NCBI GenBank assembly: GCA_016745215.1
Contig: CP050890.1
Location: forward strand, 7,085,001 to 7,149,000
DNA: 64,000 nucleotides
DNA from: Thiohalocapsa sp. PB-PSB1
GTDB taxonomy: Bacteria > Pseudomonadota > Gammaproteobacteria > Chromatiales > Chromatiaceae
Reading direction: 5' to 3'
This document shows positions 18,815-27,389 of the stretch, piece after piece. The notes beneath the pieces are model-generated. The model saw only the letters and a program-made list of their open reading frames with translations. It had not been told where the DNA came from and made no database searches. The position numbers and the translations under genes are program-made. Positions within the stretch are counted from its first letter, which is position 1. Each line of letters begins with the position of its first letter.

Positions 18815-21322
18815 ATGCGCACACGTCTCTGGCTGGTCATCATCGTCATGTTGCCCACCTTTCTTCCCGCACCATGCGGCGCGATGGACAGTGTTGGCCG
18901 CGAATTCTTTTTCGCCTTTCAGTCTAATTACTTTCAGCCACCTCAGTACTTACGTTTGTACGTTGCCTCGCAAAATGGCGCTTTAGGTCGTGTACGGATT
19001 GCGCATCTAGGGTTCGACCGAACTATACAGGTCGCTCCTGGGGGGCTGAGTCAGCTCGACCTGCCATTGACTGTCCGGGATCTGGCAGATAATGGGATCT
19101 CTAAATTGGGTGTCGAGGTTCGCCTTGATGGTGATGCAACGGTTTATGGAATAAATCGGGCCAATAATACGACTGACGCCTTTTTGGCCTTGCCAACCGA
19201 CGCCCTGGGGCGACACTATCGAGTATTAACTTACCGTTCGGCAAGCGGCAAGAGTCAGGTGGCCGTGGTTGGTACAGTGGACGGCACGAAAGTCCGTATC
19301 CGAACATCGGCACCAGTTCGTAGCCTTACGCCGGGTCAGCAGATCATGCTGACGCTTGATGCTGGAGATGTCTATTCTCTAGTCGGGGCGACAACGACCG
19401 TGGATCTAACCGGAACGTTGATCGAAGCCGACGCCCCGGTTGCCGTAATGGCTGGTGCTAAGTGCGCCAATGTGCCTGCCTCGCATGGAGCATGTGATCA
19501 CTTAGCGGAGATGATGCCGCCACTCTCTACTTGGGGCAAACGCTTCGTGACCATGCCCCTGGCCACGCGCAAGAAGGGGGACCTGATCCGTGTGCTCGCG
19601 GACCGTCCCGATTCCCATATTCGATTCAACGGTGAGCAAGTGGCAGTGCTGCAACCGGGCGAGGTCTACGAGTCGATTCGTGTTCAACCTCTGTTGATCG
19701 AATCAGATCAGCCGGTACTGGTTAGCCAGTACTCGTTAGGCACGCAATACGATCATGTCGTCTCCGACCCATTCATGGTGATCGTGCCACCGACGGAGCA
19801 ATTTCTCGACAACTACGTCTTCGCCACACCGGAAACTGGCTTCCATGCGAACTTTGTCACTATCGTCGCCCTCAGTCAGAGCATTGCGACGACTCGCCTC
19901 GACGGCCAACGCCTGGATCGAGATACATTTCGTATCATCGGTGAATCAGAGTTCAGTGGGGCCGCCATCGCGCTGGATGCCGGTATCCATAGGCTCGAGG
20001 CCGAGGAGCCGTTCGGCATCACCCTGTACGGATTCGATCAGACCGACTCCTACGGCTATCCAGGCGGCATGGCCTTCGCTCGCATTAACCCGATTGGTGA
20101 CGGTTGGCCGCCGTCCATTGTTCAGGTGCAGGTCGGTGATGGTCGCGCCATTTTGCGCATGACAGATAGCGAAGACACAAATGCTGATGGCCAACTCGGG
20201 GAAGGGGAGGATCTCGACGGTGATGGCCACATCGGACCACGCAACGAGGACCGCAATGGTAATGCCAGACTCGATCCGGGCGAAGACCGCAATCAAGACG
20301 GTATCATCGATCGGGATACGGGCCTGGTCGCATTCAGGTTGTCCGATGATGTAGAAAACCTCCGAATCGAGGGCGAGCAGCCGCCGAATGGCGCCTCCTC
20401 TCATCTCATTGCTCTGGTCCTGATCGATCCAGACCAGCCTGGCAAGGCTCATGTAATGGTTGAAGATGCATCGGGTAACCAGGCGCAACTTGATGTCCAG
20501 ATCAAAGCTTCTGCGAGCGCCCGACTCGGCGAGCAGCGGGCATTGATCCTGGGCGACCTGCCTGAGAACAGCCAACGGATCATCGATTTGGCTCCCAACT
20601 TCACACAACGCGACGGGCGCCCGCGCGTCCAGGTGAGTACGGACCTGAATGGCACAGGTGCCCGGCTGGAACTTGACCATGGCGACGGCTGGCAACGCAT
20701 CGATAACGCACCAACCACAGTCGTTTACGATCCGGATCGCGGCCCCTGGGCGGTACGCCTGCGCACTGGTCGCTGCATCAATGCCGTCGAGCAGGGGCAA
20801 TTCCATCTCCTGCTCGAGACCCGCGCCGAGGACGGCAGCATCAGTCGAGCGCAGGTGCCGCTGAATCTGCACCTGGAGCCGACACCACTGTGGCGCTGCC
20901 TGTTGCCGTTTTTAGTGCTTGCAGCGCTGGTGCTCGCCTTAGCCTTTATTCTTTACGGATTCATTCGCCCATCCCGCTTTCCCACCCGTCTCGGTGTCAT
21001 GATGGCCAATGAAGAAGACATCGAAGATGGCTTCTTTCTGTTGCTGCGAGCCCAGAAGGGCGCCAGCATCGGCTTCTATCGCGATGCCCGCGTCTACGTT
21101 CGCGAGGACTACCGCGTCTGCGGCAATCCGCGCGGTGCCATCGTGCGACTGAGAGCGGACCACGGCCGTATCCTGATCCAGCCCGTTGGAGGGACATCCG
21201 TCACCTGGCAAAATGCCGAAGGAGACTGGGAACCGCTGCCCGATCATGAAATCGGTGCGGCGCTTGGCAACCTCTATCGCAACCAGCGGGAAACGGTCTT
21301 TTTCTCGCTTCGCAATCGCTGA
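18815..21322 (+). CDS. Large IgGFc-binding-like surface protein with Ca-binding loops and C-terminal membrane anchor
   Basis: About 835 residues from the Met at 18815, which begins a clean leader (RTRLWLVIIVMLPTFLPAPCGA). Residues about 25-420 resemble the IgGFc-binding N-terminal domain: GREFFFAFQSNYF, ATVYGINRANNTTDAFLALPTDALGRHYRV, ADAPVAVMAGAKCANVP, EMMPPLSTWGKRFVTMP, LDAGIHRLEAEEPFGITLYGF. Residues about 450-495 contain tandem calcium loops (DTNADGQLGEGEDLDGDGH, DRNGNARLDPGEDRNQDG). A TM helix follows at about 692-716, then a cytoplasmic domain of about 115 residues. The topology suggests a surface adhesin or sensor displayed from the inner membrane. It is followed by an uncharacterised gene on the same strand. 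Confidence 0.72.
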   Translation: MRTRLWLVIIVMLPTFLPAPCGAMDSVGREFFFAFQSNYFQPPQYLRLYVASQNGALGRVRIAHLGFDRTIQVAPGGLSQLDLPLTVRDLADNGISKLGVEVRLDGDATVYGINRANNTTDAFLALPTDALGRHYRVLTYRSASGKSQVAVVGTVDGTKVRIRTSAPVRSLTPGQQIMLTLDAGDVYSLVGATTTVDLTGTLIEADAPVAVMAGAKCANVPASHGACDHLAEMMPPLSTWGKRFVTMPLATRKKGDLIRVLADRPDSHIRFNGEQVAVLQPGEVYESIRVQPLLIESDQPVLVSQYSLGTQYDHVVSDPFMVIVPPTEQFLDNYVFATPETGFHANFVTIVALSQSIATTRLDGQRLDRDTFRIIGESEFSGAAIALDAGIHRLEAEEPFGITLYGFDQTDSYGYPGGMAFARINPIGDGWPPSIVQVQVGDGRAILRMTDSEDTNADGQLGEGEDLDGDGHIGPRNEDRNGNARLDPGEDRNQDGIIDRDTGLVAFRLSDDVENLRIEGEQPPNGASSHLIALVLIDPDQPGKAHVMVEDASGNQAQLDVQIKASASARLGEQRALILGDLPENSQRIIDLAPNFTQRDGRPRVQVSTDLNGTGARLELDHGDGWQRIDNAPTTVVYDPDRGPWAVRLRTGRCINAVEQGQFHLLLETRAEDGSISRAQVPLNLHLEPTPLWRCLLPFLVLAALVLALAFILYGFIRPSRFPTRLGVMMANEEDIEDGFFLLLRAQKGASIGFYRDARVYVREDYRVCGNPRGAIVRLRADHGRILIQPVGGTSVTWQNAEGDWEPLPDHEIGAALGNLYRNQRETVFFSLRNR

Positions 21323-21357
21323 TCTGATTGGCCCCTACCGGAGTTAGCCCTGTCGTT

Positions 21358-22476
21358 ATGAATCGAGACAACGCGCGCCAATCGTCGCTGCTGACTCGAA
21401 CGGCTCACGCCCGAGCCGCCTGGGTTCAGTTCGTCGCGCAGCTTTACCGGGTTGCGCTGGCAAGCGGGACACTGGAGATCGTGCAATCGTCACCCCCCGT
21501 ATTTGCAGCGAGCGATCTCAACAAACTGATCATGAACGCGCGCGAGGCGCTGCCATCGCGAATCGCCGCGGCCTATTCGTCGCATTGTTCGCTAGATGCA
21601 TTTCCAGGCCCCGCAGGGTCAGATCGGCAAGGTACACTTGCGTTCGCCCAGGTCAGGCTATCTCAGTCGGAGAGTCAGGTCACCTCAGCGGACAGCCGAT
21701 TCTTGGTGCGCATCAACGAAGACGGCGAACCGCTGCGAGGGGGTGCGCCGGAGGCAAGCCTGACCGACTACGCCGAGGCGATGCTGGAGGTTTGGCTGGC
21801 TCAGCCCAGTAGTTTGCACGAGCTTCCCGAGTGGCTGGATCGCTTGCTGGATGATGATGGCACCCCGACCGCCGAGCTGGTTGCGATGATCCCTGAGGTA
21901 CAGGCGCTGGCGACAGCCTTTATCGATGACTCGCCAGAGGCGCCGGGCTTCCTGCGTCGACAACTGCTGGAGCGCGCTCGCAAGTCCTCGCTGCCATTGG
22001 ATCGGCTGCTCGACCCCTGGCACTGGCGACTGCTGGCCCATGCCGAGCTATCGACGTTCATCCTGACCCTTCCCGAGCGACTCGCTCCCCGCGAACGTGA
22101 CCTGCAAGCCGCCGCCGTCGACGCGTTGGCAACAGGCTCCACCTGGCAGCTGCGCGATGCCGATCAGCCTTGGCAGCGTCCGGATGATCCAGCCTGGTGG
22201 GAACGGCTACGAGCGCTCGCCGGCGGAGCGCCACAGCTGATACCGACGCCGCTGCTGGCTGATCTGGGACGCGGACTCTACCTTGATGCGTTGCCCGCAC
22301 CAGGCGTTGCGGCAATCTTGGCCGCCGAGATGCGCGAGGGAAGCCTGTGGCGTCGGCGTTTCCAGGCCGAGAATATTGCCCAGGCGGTCTTTTTACCAGG
22401 CGTTGTTCCGGTCATGCTGAAGGCCACAGCGGAAAAAGGGGACAGACCACGTTTTCTACAATGCAAGCTCACCTAG
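21358..22476 (+). CDS. Uncharacterised protein, 3' end replaced by REP DNA
   Basis: About 372 residues from the ATG at 21358. Mostly helical and acidic, without TM segments; recurring short blocks such as ELPEWLDRLLDDDGTPTAELVAMIPEVQAL and LIPTPLLADLGRGLYLDALP. No family recognised. The last residues (TAEKGDRPRFLQCKLT) are encoded by the first REP unit (22430-22475), so the native C terminus has been lost or displaced. It lies 35 bp after the IgGFc-like gene and may act with it. Confidence 0.6.
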   Translation: MNRDNARQSSLLTRTAHARAAWVQFVAQLYRVALASGTLEIVQSSPPVFAASDLNKLIMNAREALPSRIAAAYSSHCSLDAFPGPAGSDRQGTLAFAQVRLSQSESQVTSADSRFLVRINEDGEPLRGGAPEASLTDYAEAMLEVWLAQPSSLHELPEWLDRLLDDDGTPTAELVAMIPEVQALATAFIDDSPEAPGFLRRQLLERARKSSLPLDRLLDPWHWRLLAHAELSTFILTLPERLAPRERDLQAAAVDALATGSTWQLRDADQPWQRPDDPAWWERLRALAGGAPQLIPTPLLADLGRGLYLDALPAPGVAAILAAEMREGSLWRRRFQAENIAQAVFLPGVVPVMLKATAEKGDRPRFLQCKLT

Positions 22477-22522
22477 CGGAAAAAGGGGACAGACCACGTT
22501 TTCTACAATGCAAGCTCACCTT
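22430..22522 (+). repeat. Tandem REP-like units
   Basis: Two head-to-tail copies of a 46-48 bp unit beginning GCGGAAAAAGGGGACAGACC and ending TACAATGCAAGCTCACCT. This is the GAAAAAGGGGACAGACCACG type repeat that accompanies REP-associated tyrosine transposase (RAYT) genes in many Gammaproteobacteria. Confidence 0.8.
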
Positions 22523-22766
22523 GCGCATCCGCATCGATTTCCTTTAGCGGCCGTCCTGGTGCTCCCTTCCAGGTTCGTCTACCGAGCATAGCGGCGATCT
22601 GCCGCTCGAACTTTGGGCTGCCAAGCACGAAGCCGCCGTTGGTGCACTCGCGGAAACGTTGAAGCAACTCGGCGCTGAGCATATCCTCGAACAACCTGCG
22701 ATACGCAGCAAAACGAGCCTGATCAGAGTCTGCCAAGCCTTGGTACAGCCGGTGCGGTGTGACCAT
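22503..22766 (-). pseudogene. RAYT (REP-associated tyrosine transposase) C-terminal remnant
   Basis: Only the last 75 or so residues of a Y1-transposase-type RAYT remain: HRLYQGLADSDQARFAAYRRLFEDMLSAELLQRFRECTNGGFVLGSPKFERQIAAMLGRRTWKGAPGRPLK. The family signature (HPLY..L, NGG.VLG, F..QI...LGRR, GRP.K) is clear, but the catalytic HUH and Tyr region of the N terminus is missing; a REP unit directly abuts the break. REP units on both sides (22430-22522, 22770-22806, 22902-22932) are in the expected arrangement for a RAYT locus. Confidence 0.75.
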
Positions 22767-22769
22767 GGA

Positions 22770-22806
22770 AAAAGCATGGAAAAAGGGGACAGAACACGTT
22801 TTCTAC
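22770..22806 (+). repeat. REP-like unit, single copy
   Basis: GGAAAAAGGGGACAGAACACG followed by TTTTCTACATGCAT. Same family as the tandem pair at 22430, on the other side of the RAYT remnant. Confidence 0.7.
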
Positions 22807-22901
22807 ATGCATTGGGTAGCCGGCGGCGATGATACGTGCGCGTCTAGGCATGGATAACAGGATCTCAAAGACAATAGCAACATAGCACCGAACCAAGTCT
22901 A

Positions 22902-22932
22902 GCAGAAAAACGTGGTCTGTCCCTGTTTTCTC
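22902..22932 (-). repeat. REP-like unit, inverted copy
   Basis: AAAAACGTGGTCTGTCCCTG followed by TTTTCTCC, the reverse complement of the REP motif. With the upstream units it brackets the RAYT remnant. Confidence 0.65.
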
Positions 22933-22954
22933 CTACGCCCAAAACTTGGACGAA

Positions 22955-23600
22955 GAGTAGTTGCGCGGGCTGTCGCTGCGGCTGCTGGAGGATCTCAAGG
23001 AGGCGCGCAAACGGTTGCGGCAGAATCCGACCAACAGTTCTCGTCCGCCCGGCAGCCGAGCGCCTTGGGAGCGTCCGTCGGCGGGCAGCGGAGAGCCGAG
23101 CGACGAAGGCGGCGTCGAGGCGGGCATGTTTCCAGGACAGCCTCTGCGGCTGCAGCCATCACACCCGCGCGCGCCCCGGCACCGGCGCAGTCGAAGACCC
23201 GAGCCTCGAACCCGTCGCCTTGAGCGAATGGCGTCTGGTCGGGCCGGGTCTGGCGAGCTTGATCGTGGCGCTGCGTCTGCGCTTTCGGATGTCGTACCGG
23301 CGCATCGGCGAGTTTCTGCACGACTGGCTCGGCTTGAGCCTGAGCGTCGGCACCCTCAAGAGCACCCTGCACGAGGCCGCCGCTGCGGGCGCGCCGCTGG
23401 AGCAGGAACTGATCGATGCGGCGGTCGCCAGCGACCTGCTGCATGCCGACGAGACCCCCTGGCCGCAAGGCAGCGAACTGCTCTGGCTGTGGGTCTTCAC
23501 CAGTGCCACCGTCACCCTGTTCGTGGTGGTCAAGCGCGGGCGCGGGATTCTCGACCGCCTCCTGCCCGACTTCGCCGGCTGGCTGATGACCCTGAGAGTC
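22955..23600 (+). pseudogene. IS66-family transposase remnant, frameshifted and truncated
   Basis: The 5' part reads LSLRLLEDLKEARKRLRQNPTNSSRPPGSRAPWERPSAGSGEPSDEGG, the coiled-coil and QNPTNSSRPP linker typical of IS66 TnpC. After about 23130 the frame changes and resumes at 23220 as WRLVGPGLASLIVALRLRFRMSYRRIGEFLHDWLGLSLSVGTLKSTLHEA...HADETPWPQGSELLWLWVFTS, the start of the DDE domain with its first Asp in HADETPW. The rest is missing: the frame ends after FAGWLMT. No TnpA/TnpB partners or terminal repeats are nearby. Confidence 0.78.
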
Positions 23601-23673
23601 GGTTGGCGGAACCTCCGAAATTCTCTACCCTCGGGAAGTACAAGCTGACCAAAGGTGGAGAGACATTCCGGGG

Positions 23674-23916
23674 GGGATCGAGAACACGCTGCACTGGGGA
23701 ATCGACGTGTCCTTCCGCGAGGACGACTGCCGCGTGCGCGAGGCCAACGCCCGCGAAAACCTCGCGGTGCTGCGCCACATCGCCATCACGCGGCTCAAGC
23801 AGGACCGCGCCAAGCTCGGCATCAAGACCAAGCGACTCAAGGCCGGTTGGAGTGACTCCCATCTTGGGGAACTGCACTTTCAACCGCCCAAGCCCATAAG
23901 GAAAAATCCGCATTAG
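23674..23916 (+). pseudogene. ISAs1-family transposase C-terminal remnant
   Basis: Frame from about 23674 reads IENTLHWGIDVSFREDDCRVREANARENLAVLRHIAITRLKQDRAKLGIKTKRLKAGW, the end of ISAs1/H-repeat transposases (ALHWVLDV.F.ED....N...N....R..A...L). Nothing upstream of this segment belongs to ISAs1, so about the last 60 residues are left, abutting the IS66 remnant. Residues after KAGW (SDSHLGELHFQ) are not family sequence. Together the two remnants mark a recombination-prone border of the G+C-rich cluster. Confidence 0.75.
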
Positions 23917-24228
23917 CGAATCCGAAAATTCGCGAAGCCTGATGCGATTGCCCTGCCTGCCCCGGTTGCCTTGCTCCCGTTCGGTCGTCTATAATCTCGT
24001 CCAGTCGACGTTCCCATCCTTTTGCAAGGCATAAAGAAGCAGAGTTCAAACTCGACTTTGGCCGTCTTTGCCGGCAAGAAATCCTGTTAGAAACAGATCG
24101 CTTTTGAAAAGAATAATTTCGCGGCTCGGGAACCCAAGCCGTCGAAAACTTTTCGGCCCCCCACGACATTTCAGGCATTGAGTAGCGTGGGAGTCTACCA
24201 AAATGGCCAAATTCGAGATAGAAAGCTC
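23917..24228. other. Upstream region of the ten-gene cluster
   Basis: About 310 bp without a gene. It must carry the promoter of the cluster if transcription starts here, but no convincing -35/-10 or operator was found. Its A+T content is visibly higher than the cluster. Confidence 0.4.
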
Positions 24229-24684
24229 ATGACTGTAGCTCTGGACCACATCGCCGTTCAAACCGACGACTACGACAACACCGTCGCCTGGTACAAGGCG
24301 TACTTCGACTGTGAAGCGACCTGGGACAGGACCTTCGAGACCCTGCCCCGCGGTATTCAGGAGCGCATGCCGATGTGCACCCGGCTGGTGGAGCTGCAGG
24401 TCGGTGACATCCGCTTCCACGTCTTTGACATCAAGGAAGGGCATACCTTGCCCGAGGCCAGCGCCCTGCAGTATCAGCATTTTGGCGTCATGGTAGACAC
24501 CCGAGAACGCCTGTACGCGATGCGCGACAAGTGGATTCGCCTCTACCAATCCGGCCGTTTCCGCTTCAAGAGCACGGAGCAGCCGTCGGACTATATCCCG
24601 AGTCCCGGCGAGATGCTGTGCTTTTACGCCAAAGACCCCAACGGGCTCGAATTCGAAGTCATCCATATCGCCGTCAGCGCCTAG
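24229..24684 (+). CDS. VOC-superfamily metal-dependent dioxygenase-like protein
   Basis: 151 residues from the ATG at 24229 (TVALDHIAVQTDDYDNTVAWY). Built from two beta-alpha-beta-beta-beta modules. The 2-His-1-carboxylate metal triad of extradiol dioxygenases and other VOC enzymes is complete: H7 (LDHIAV), H84 (YQHFGVMV) and E143 (DPNGLEFEVI). This is the size and layout of single-module L-DOPA 2,3-dioxygenases such as LmbB1, and the next gene, one base away, encodes an HDAO-like protein, the usual partner. That pairing suggests ring cleavage of a hydroxylated aromatic amino acid, but VOC proteins also include isomerases and thiol transferases. First gene of the cluster. Confidence 0.78.
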   Translation: MTVALDHIAVQTDDYDNTVAWYKAYFDCEATWDRTFETLPRGIQERMPMCTRLVELQVGDIRFHVFDIKEGHTLPEASALQYQHFGVMVDTRERLYAMRDKWIRLYQSGRFRFKSTEQPSDYIPSPGEMLCFYAKDPNGLEFEVIHIAVSA

Positions 24685-24685
24685 T

Positions 24686-25543
24686 ATGGAAAGGACTACG
24701 CCCTATTATGGGGATTATGCATTCGGCAATGAGGTGTTGCGGCTTCCGGCGATGGACGACGATCTGCCAGGCGGTTTCCCGGCCATCGGCACCCTGTGCC
24801 TGCCCCGGCTTGGGTCCCAGTTCGACACCCGCTTCGATCAGATGTCCACCTATTGGTTTCGCTGGATCACCGGCCACCAGGTGATGCTGCTACTGTGGCA
24901 GGTACTGAATCGGGATCTGCGCGCCAAGCACAGCTTCGACCAAGCCATCCTGATGCATTACACCCAGGTGTGGAACCTGTGTACACTGATCTACGAGTAT
25001 ACGGGTTCTTGCACCCTCGACTACTACGGAAACCATATCCGACCCGTGATGATGCGGGTACACCAGGGCTTCACGGGCCGTTGGGCGTCCGACTACGTGG
25101 GCCTGCCAAAGGCCGTGAACCGGGCCGCCCGCCAGGGGGAATGCAACGCAGCCGCCCAGCGCATGCGCGACGCTTATCTGCAGAGTCAGAAGGCACACCT
25201 CGCCATCGCCGATCGATTGGTTCCGGAAGGGGCCTCGCTACTCAAGTCAGCCAAGGCCGACGGCATCGAGGCGGTGGCAAAGGTGTGTGCTCACCATCAA
25301 GCCATCTTCGATCACTTCTTCCTGATCAGCCGGGGTGCGGTGTCCGCTACCGAGCTGTTCGAGAGTCTGCAACGGCGACTGGCGGCCATCGATGCCGATC
25401 TGCGGGCCAACCCACTTGACGGGTCTGCCCTCAGCGGGAGCCCCGAGCTGACGCTGCGGGTCGGCGCCGATGCCATCGCCCGCCTCCTCGAAGGCTGGTG
25501 CGACGACGACCGAAGGTCGCGGCGTCAGGCAGCCTCCGGGTAA
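24686..25543 (+). CDS. Heme-dependent aromatic oxygenase (HDAO)-like protein
   Basis: 285 residues, all-helical, no signal peptide. It shares with remembered members of the histidine-ligated HDAO group (L-tyrosine 3-hydroxylases LmbB2/Orf13, SfmD) the ordered motifs W60-x2-GH64 (FRWITGHQVMLLLWQ), Y-TG-x5-Y-x3-IRP-x-M at 105-122 (YTGSCTLDYYGNHIRPVMM), GFTG-x2-x2-DY at 128-137, and AY-x5-H171 with a following VPEGASLL where the proximal heme histidine is expected. HDAOs hydroxylate or cleave Tyr or Trp using H2O2 or O2. Adjacent to a VOC gene, tyrosine hydroxylation to DOPA is the simplest hypothesis. Assignment rests on motif memory and should be treated as provisional. Confidence 0.55.
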   Translation: MERTTPYYGDYAFGNEVLRLPAMDDDLPGGFPAIGTLCLPRLGSQFDTRFDQMSTYWFRWITGHQVMLLLWQVLNRDLRAKHSFDQAILMHYTQVWNLCTLIYEYTGSCTLDYYGNHIRPVMMRVHQGFTGRWASDYVGLPKAVNRAARQGECNAAAQRMRDAYLQSQKAHLAIADRLVPEGASLLKSAKADGIEAVAKVCAHHQAIFDHFFLISRGAVSATELFESLQRRLAAIDADLRANPLDGSALSGSPELTLRVGADAIARLLEGWCDDDRRSRRQAASG

Positions 25544-25749
25544 CGACAAGTGAACGCCGTGAAGACATCCCTGTCGGCTCAACGGCAGCATCTCTGCGCC
25601 CGATATGCCAGGCACGTGCTCTCGCAGAGGCTGCCTCAGGCTCTCGCAGGATGCATGACGGTGCCGTCGCGGCCTCCGGAATTGGCAATTCTCGAGTCCC
25701 TTTCCAAGGTCGACTCTTCGGCAATGGCTCGATTCGAGAGCTTGACGGC
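25544..25749. other. Gap inside the cluster
   Basis: 206 bp between the HDAO-like gene and the first SDR gene, the largest gap in the cluster. It carries no gene, and no terminator was recognised. An in-frame extension of the SDR gene upstream lacks SDR sequence and was not accepted. Confidence 0.4.
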
Positions 25750-26541
25750 ATGATGAAGATCGATTTAACAGGCAAGAACGCCCTGGTGTGCGGTTGCACC
25801 TCGGGTATCGGCAAGGCAACTGCATCGGTGCTGGCCGAGGCTGGGGCCAATCTGGTGCTGATGGGCCGCAGTGAAGAACGCCTGCGGGACGTCCTGGCGG
25901 CATTGGACACGACCTCGGGCCAGCGGCATTGTCACCTGGTGGCGGATTTCTTCGAGCCCGAGGCGGTGACCCAGACGCTGCACGCGCACCTGGCCGGAGG
26001 CGAGCCGGTGCATGTGTTGGTCAACAATACCGGGGGGCCGAGCACCGGTCCGCTGCTGGAGAAGACCCCGGACGACTTCATGCGCTTTCTGACCTCGCAC
26101 CTGATCATCGCCCACCTGCTAGCGCAGCGAGTGGTGCCCGGCATGCGCGAGGCTGGCTACGGCCGCATCCTCAACGTCACATCGAATGCCGCCAAGCAGC
26201 CGCTGCCGAACATGGGCCTGTCCAACAGCATCCGTGCCGCAGTCGGCAACTGGGCCAAAACCCTGGCCACAGAGCTGGGTCCCGATGGCATCACCGTCAA
26301 CAACGTCCTGCCCGGGGCTACCGACACCCGGGAGCTGCGTCAGGTCATCGCCGGCAAGGCCAAGGCCAGCGGCAAGTCCGAGGCCGAGATCATCGAACAC
26401 ATGTATTCGCTGTGTCCTGTGCGCCGCTTCGCCGATCCGGCGGAGATTGCCTGGTGCATCGCCTTCCTCGCCTCACCCCTGGCGGGCTACATCAACGGCA
26501 TCAATCTGGTCGTCGATGGCGGCAAGACGCAGAGTCTATGA
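25750..26541 (+). CDS. SDR-family protein with altered catalytic tetrad (1)
   Basis: 263 residues. Rossmann core with VCGCTSGIGKATA (G15-x3-GIG), VNNTGG at 91-96 and the catalytic-Ser segment NVTS (S145). The YxxxK positions expected 13 residues after S145 are S158 and R162 (GLSNSIRAAVGNWAKTLA), so the usual Tyr and Lys are absent. This matches the 3-oxoacyl-ACP-reductase-like SDR group (cd05344) that is known to deviate at the tetrad. It may use another acid/base or work as a non-classical dehydrogenase. Start ATG 25750 or 25753. It is followed after 31 bp by a second, similar SDR gene. Confidence 0.8.
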   Translation: MMKIDLTGKNALVCGCTSGIGKATASVLAEAGANLVLMGRSEERLRDVLAALDTTSGQRHCHLVADFFEPEAVTQTLHAHLAGGEPVHVLVNNTGGPSTGPLLEKTPDDFMRFLTSHLIIAHLLAQRVVPGMREAGYGRILNVTSNAAKQPLPNMGLSNSIRAAVGNWAKTLATELGPDGITVNNVLPGATDTRELRQVIAGKAKASGKSEAEIIEHMYSLCPVRRFADPAEIAWCIAFLASPLAGYINGINLVVDGGKTQSL

Positions 26542-26572
26542 CCCGAATCCGCAACAACTTCGATCCGACACC

Positions 26573-27364
26573 ATGAACTTGAATCTGAACGACAGGGTGG
26601 CGCTGGTCTGCGCGGCCAGCAAGGGCCTGGGCAGGGGTGCCGCCATGGCCCTGGCCCGCGAGGGCGCGGACCTGGTCATCTGCGCCAGGGGCGCCGAGGC
26701 CCTGGAGGGCACCGCGGAGCAAATTCGCGCCGAAACCGGCGTCGATGTCCTGCCGGTGCCCTGCGACCTGAACGGCGCCGACGAGGCCCAGCGCCTGGTG
26801 GAGCGGGCCCTCGCTGCATTCGGCCGCGTCGACATCCTGGTTAGCAACATCGCACACCCCAAGATGGGCGGCTTCAGCACCTTGTCGGAAGAGGACTGGC
26901 GCAACGGCTTCGAGACCATCTTCCTGCCGGTGCTGCGTCTGTGCCGGCTCGTGGTGCCCGGAATGCGTGAGCGCGGCTGGGGCCGCATCCTCAATATTTC
27001 CAGTTACGCGGTCAAGGAGCCGAACGCCACCTACCTGCTGTCCGGGGTGTTCCGCACTGCCATCGCGGTGCTGAACAAATCACTGGCAAATGAGCTCGGG
27101 GTCGACGGCATTCGCGTCAATACCCTGTGCCCGGGCCTGTTCCACACCGATCTCGGCGAGGGCATCCTGCAACGCATGGCCGAGCGCGACGGCAAAACCT
27201 TCGAGGAGGCCGAGGTGGAGATGGCCGCCTACACCGCCACCCGCCAATTGGGTCGGGTCGAGGAGCTGGCAGGGTTGATCGCCTTTCTCAGTAGTGATCT
27301 CGGCAACCACATCACCGGACAGATGCTGATGGTCGAAGGCGGCAAGGCGAAAGGGCTGTTCTGA
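26573..27364 (+). CDS. SDR-family protein with altered catalytic tetrad (2)
   Basis: 263 residues, starting NLNLNDRVALVCAASKGLGRGAA. The NAD(P) motif is intact (A-x3-GLG), Ser is kept in NISS (S143/S144), but the YxxxK slot again reads S157 and R161 (YLLSGVFRTAIAVLNKSLA). It is a paralogue of the preceding SDR with the same two substitutions, so the change is ancestral to the pair and not a recent lesion. The two may form a heteromeric reductase or catalyse successive steps. The next gene starts 26 bp downstream. Confidence 0.8.
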   Translation: MNLNLNDRVALVCAASKGLGRGAAMALAREGADLVICARGAEALEGTAEQIRAETGVDVLPVPCDLNGADEAQRLVERALAAFGRVDILVSNIAHPKMGGFSTLSEEDWRNGFETIFLPVLRLCRLVVPGMRERGWGRILNISSYAVKEPNATYLLSGVFRTAIAVLNKSLANELGVDGIRVNTLCPGLFHTDLGEGILQRMAERDGKTFEEAEVEMAAYTATRQLGRVEELAGLIAFLSSDLGNHITGQMLMVEGGKAKGLF

Positions 27365-27389
27365 TGGCAGCCGCCCGAGCCCCGCGTCC

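Noticed and set aside
19946..20872. A 308-codon minus-strand frame opposite the IgGFc-like gene
   Set aside because: No family sequence; the plus-strand product has a signal peptide, calcium loops and a TM helix.
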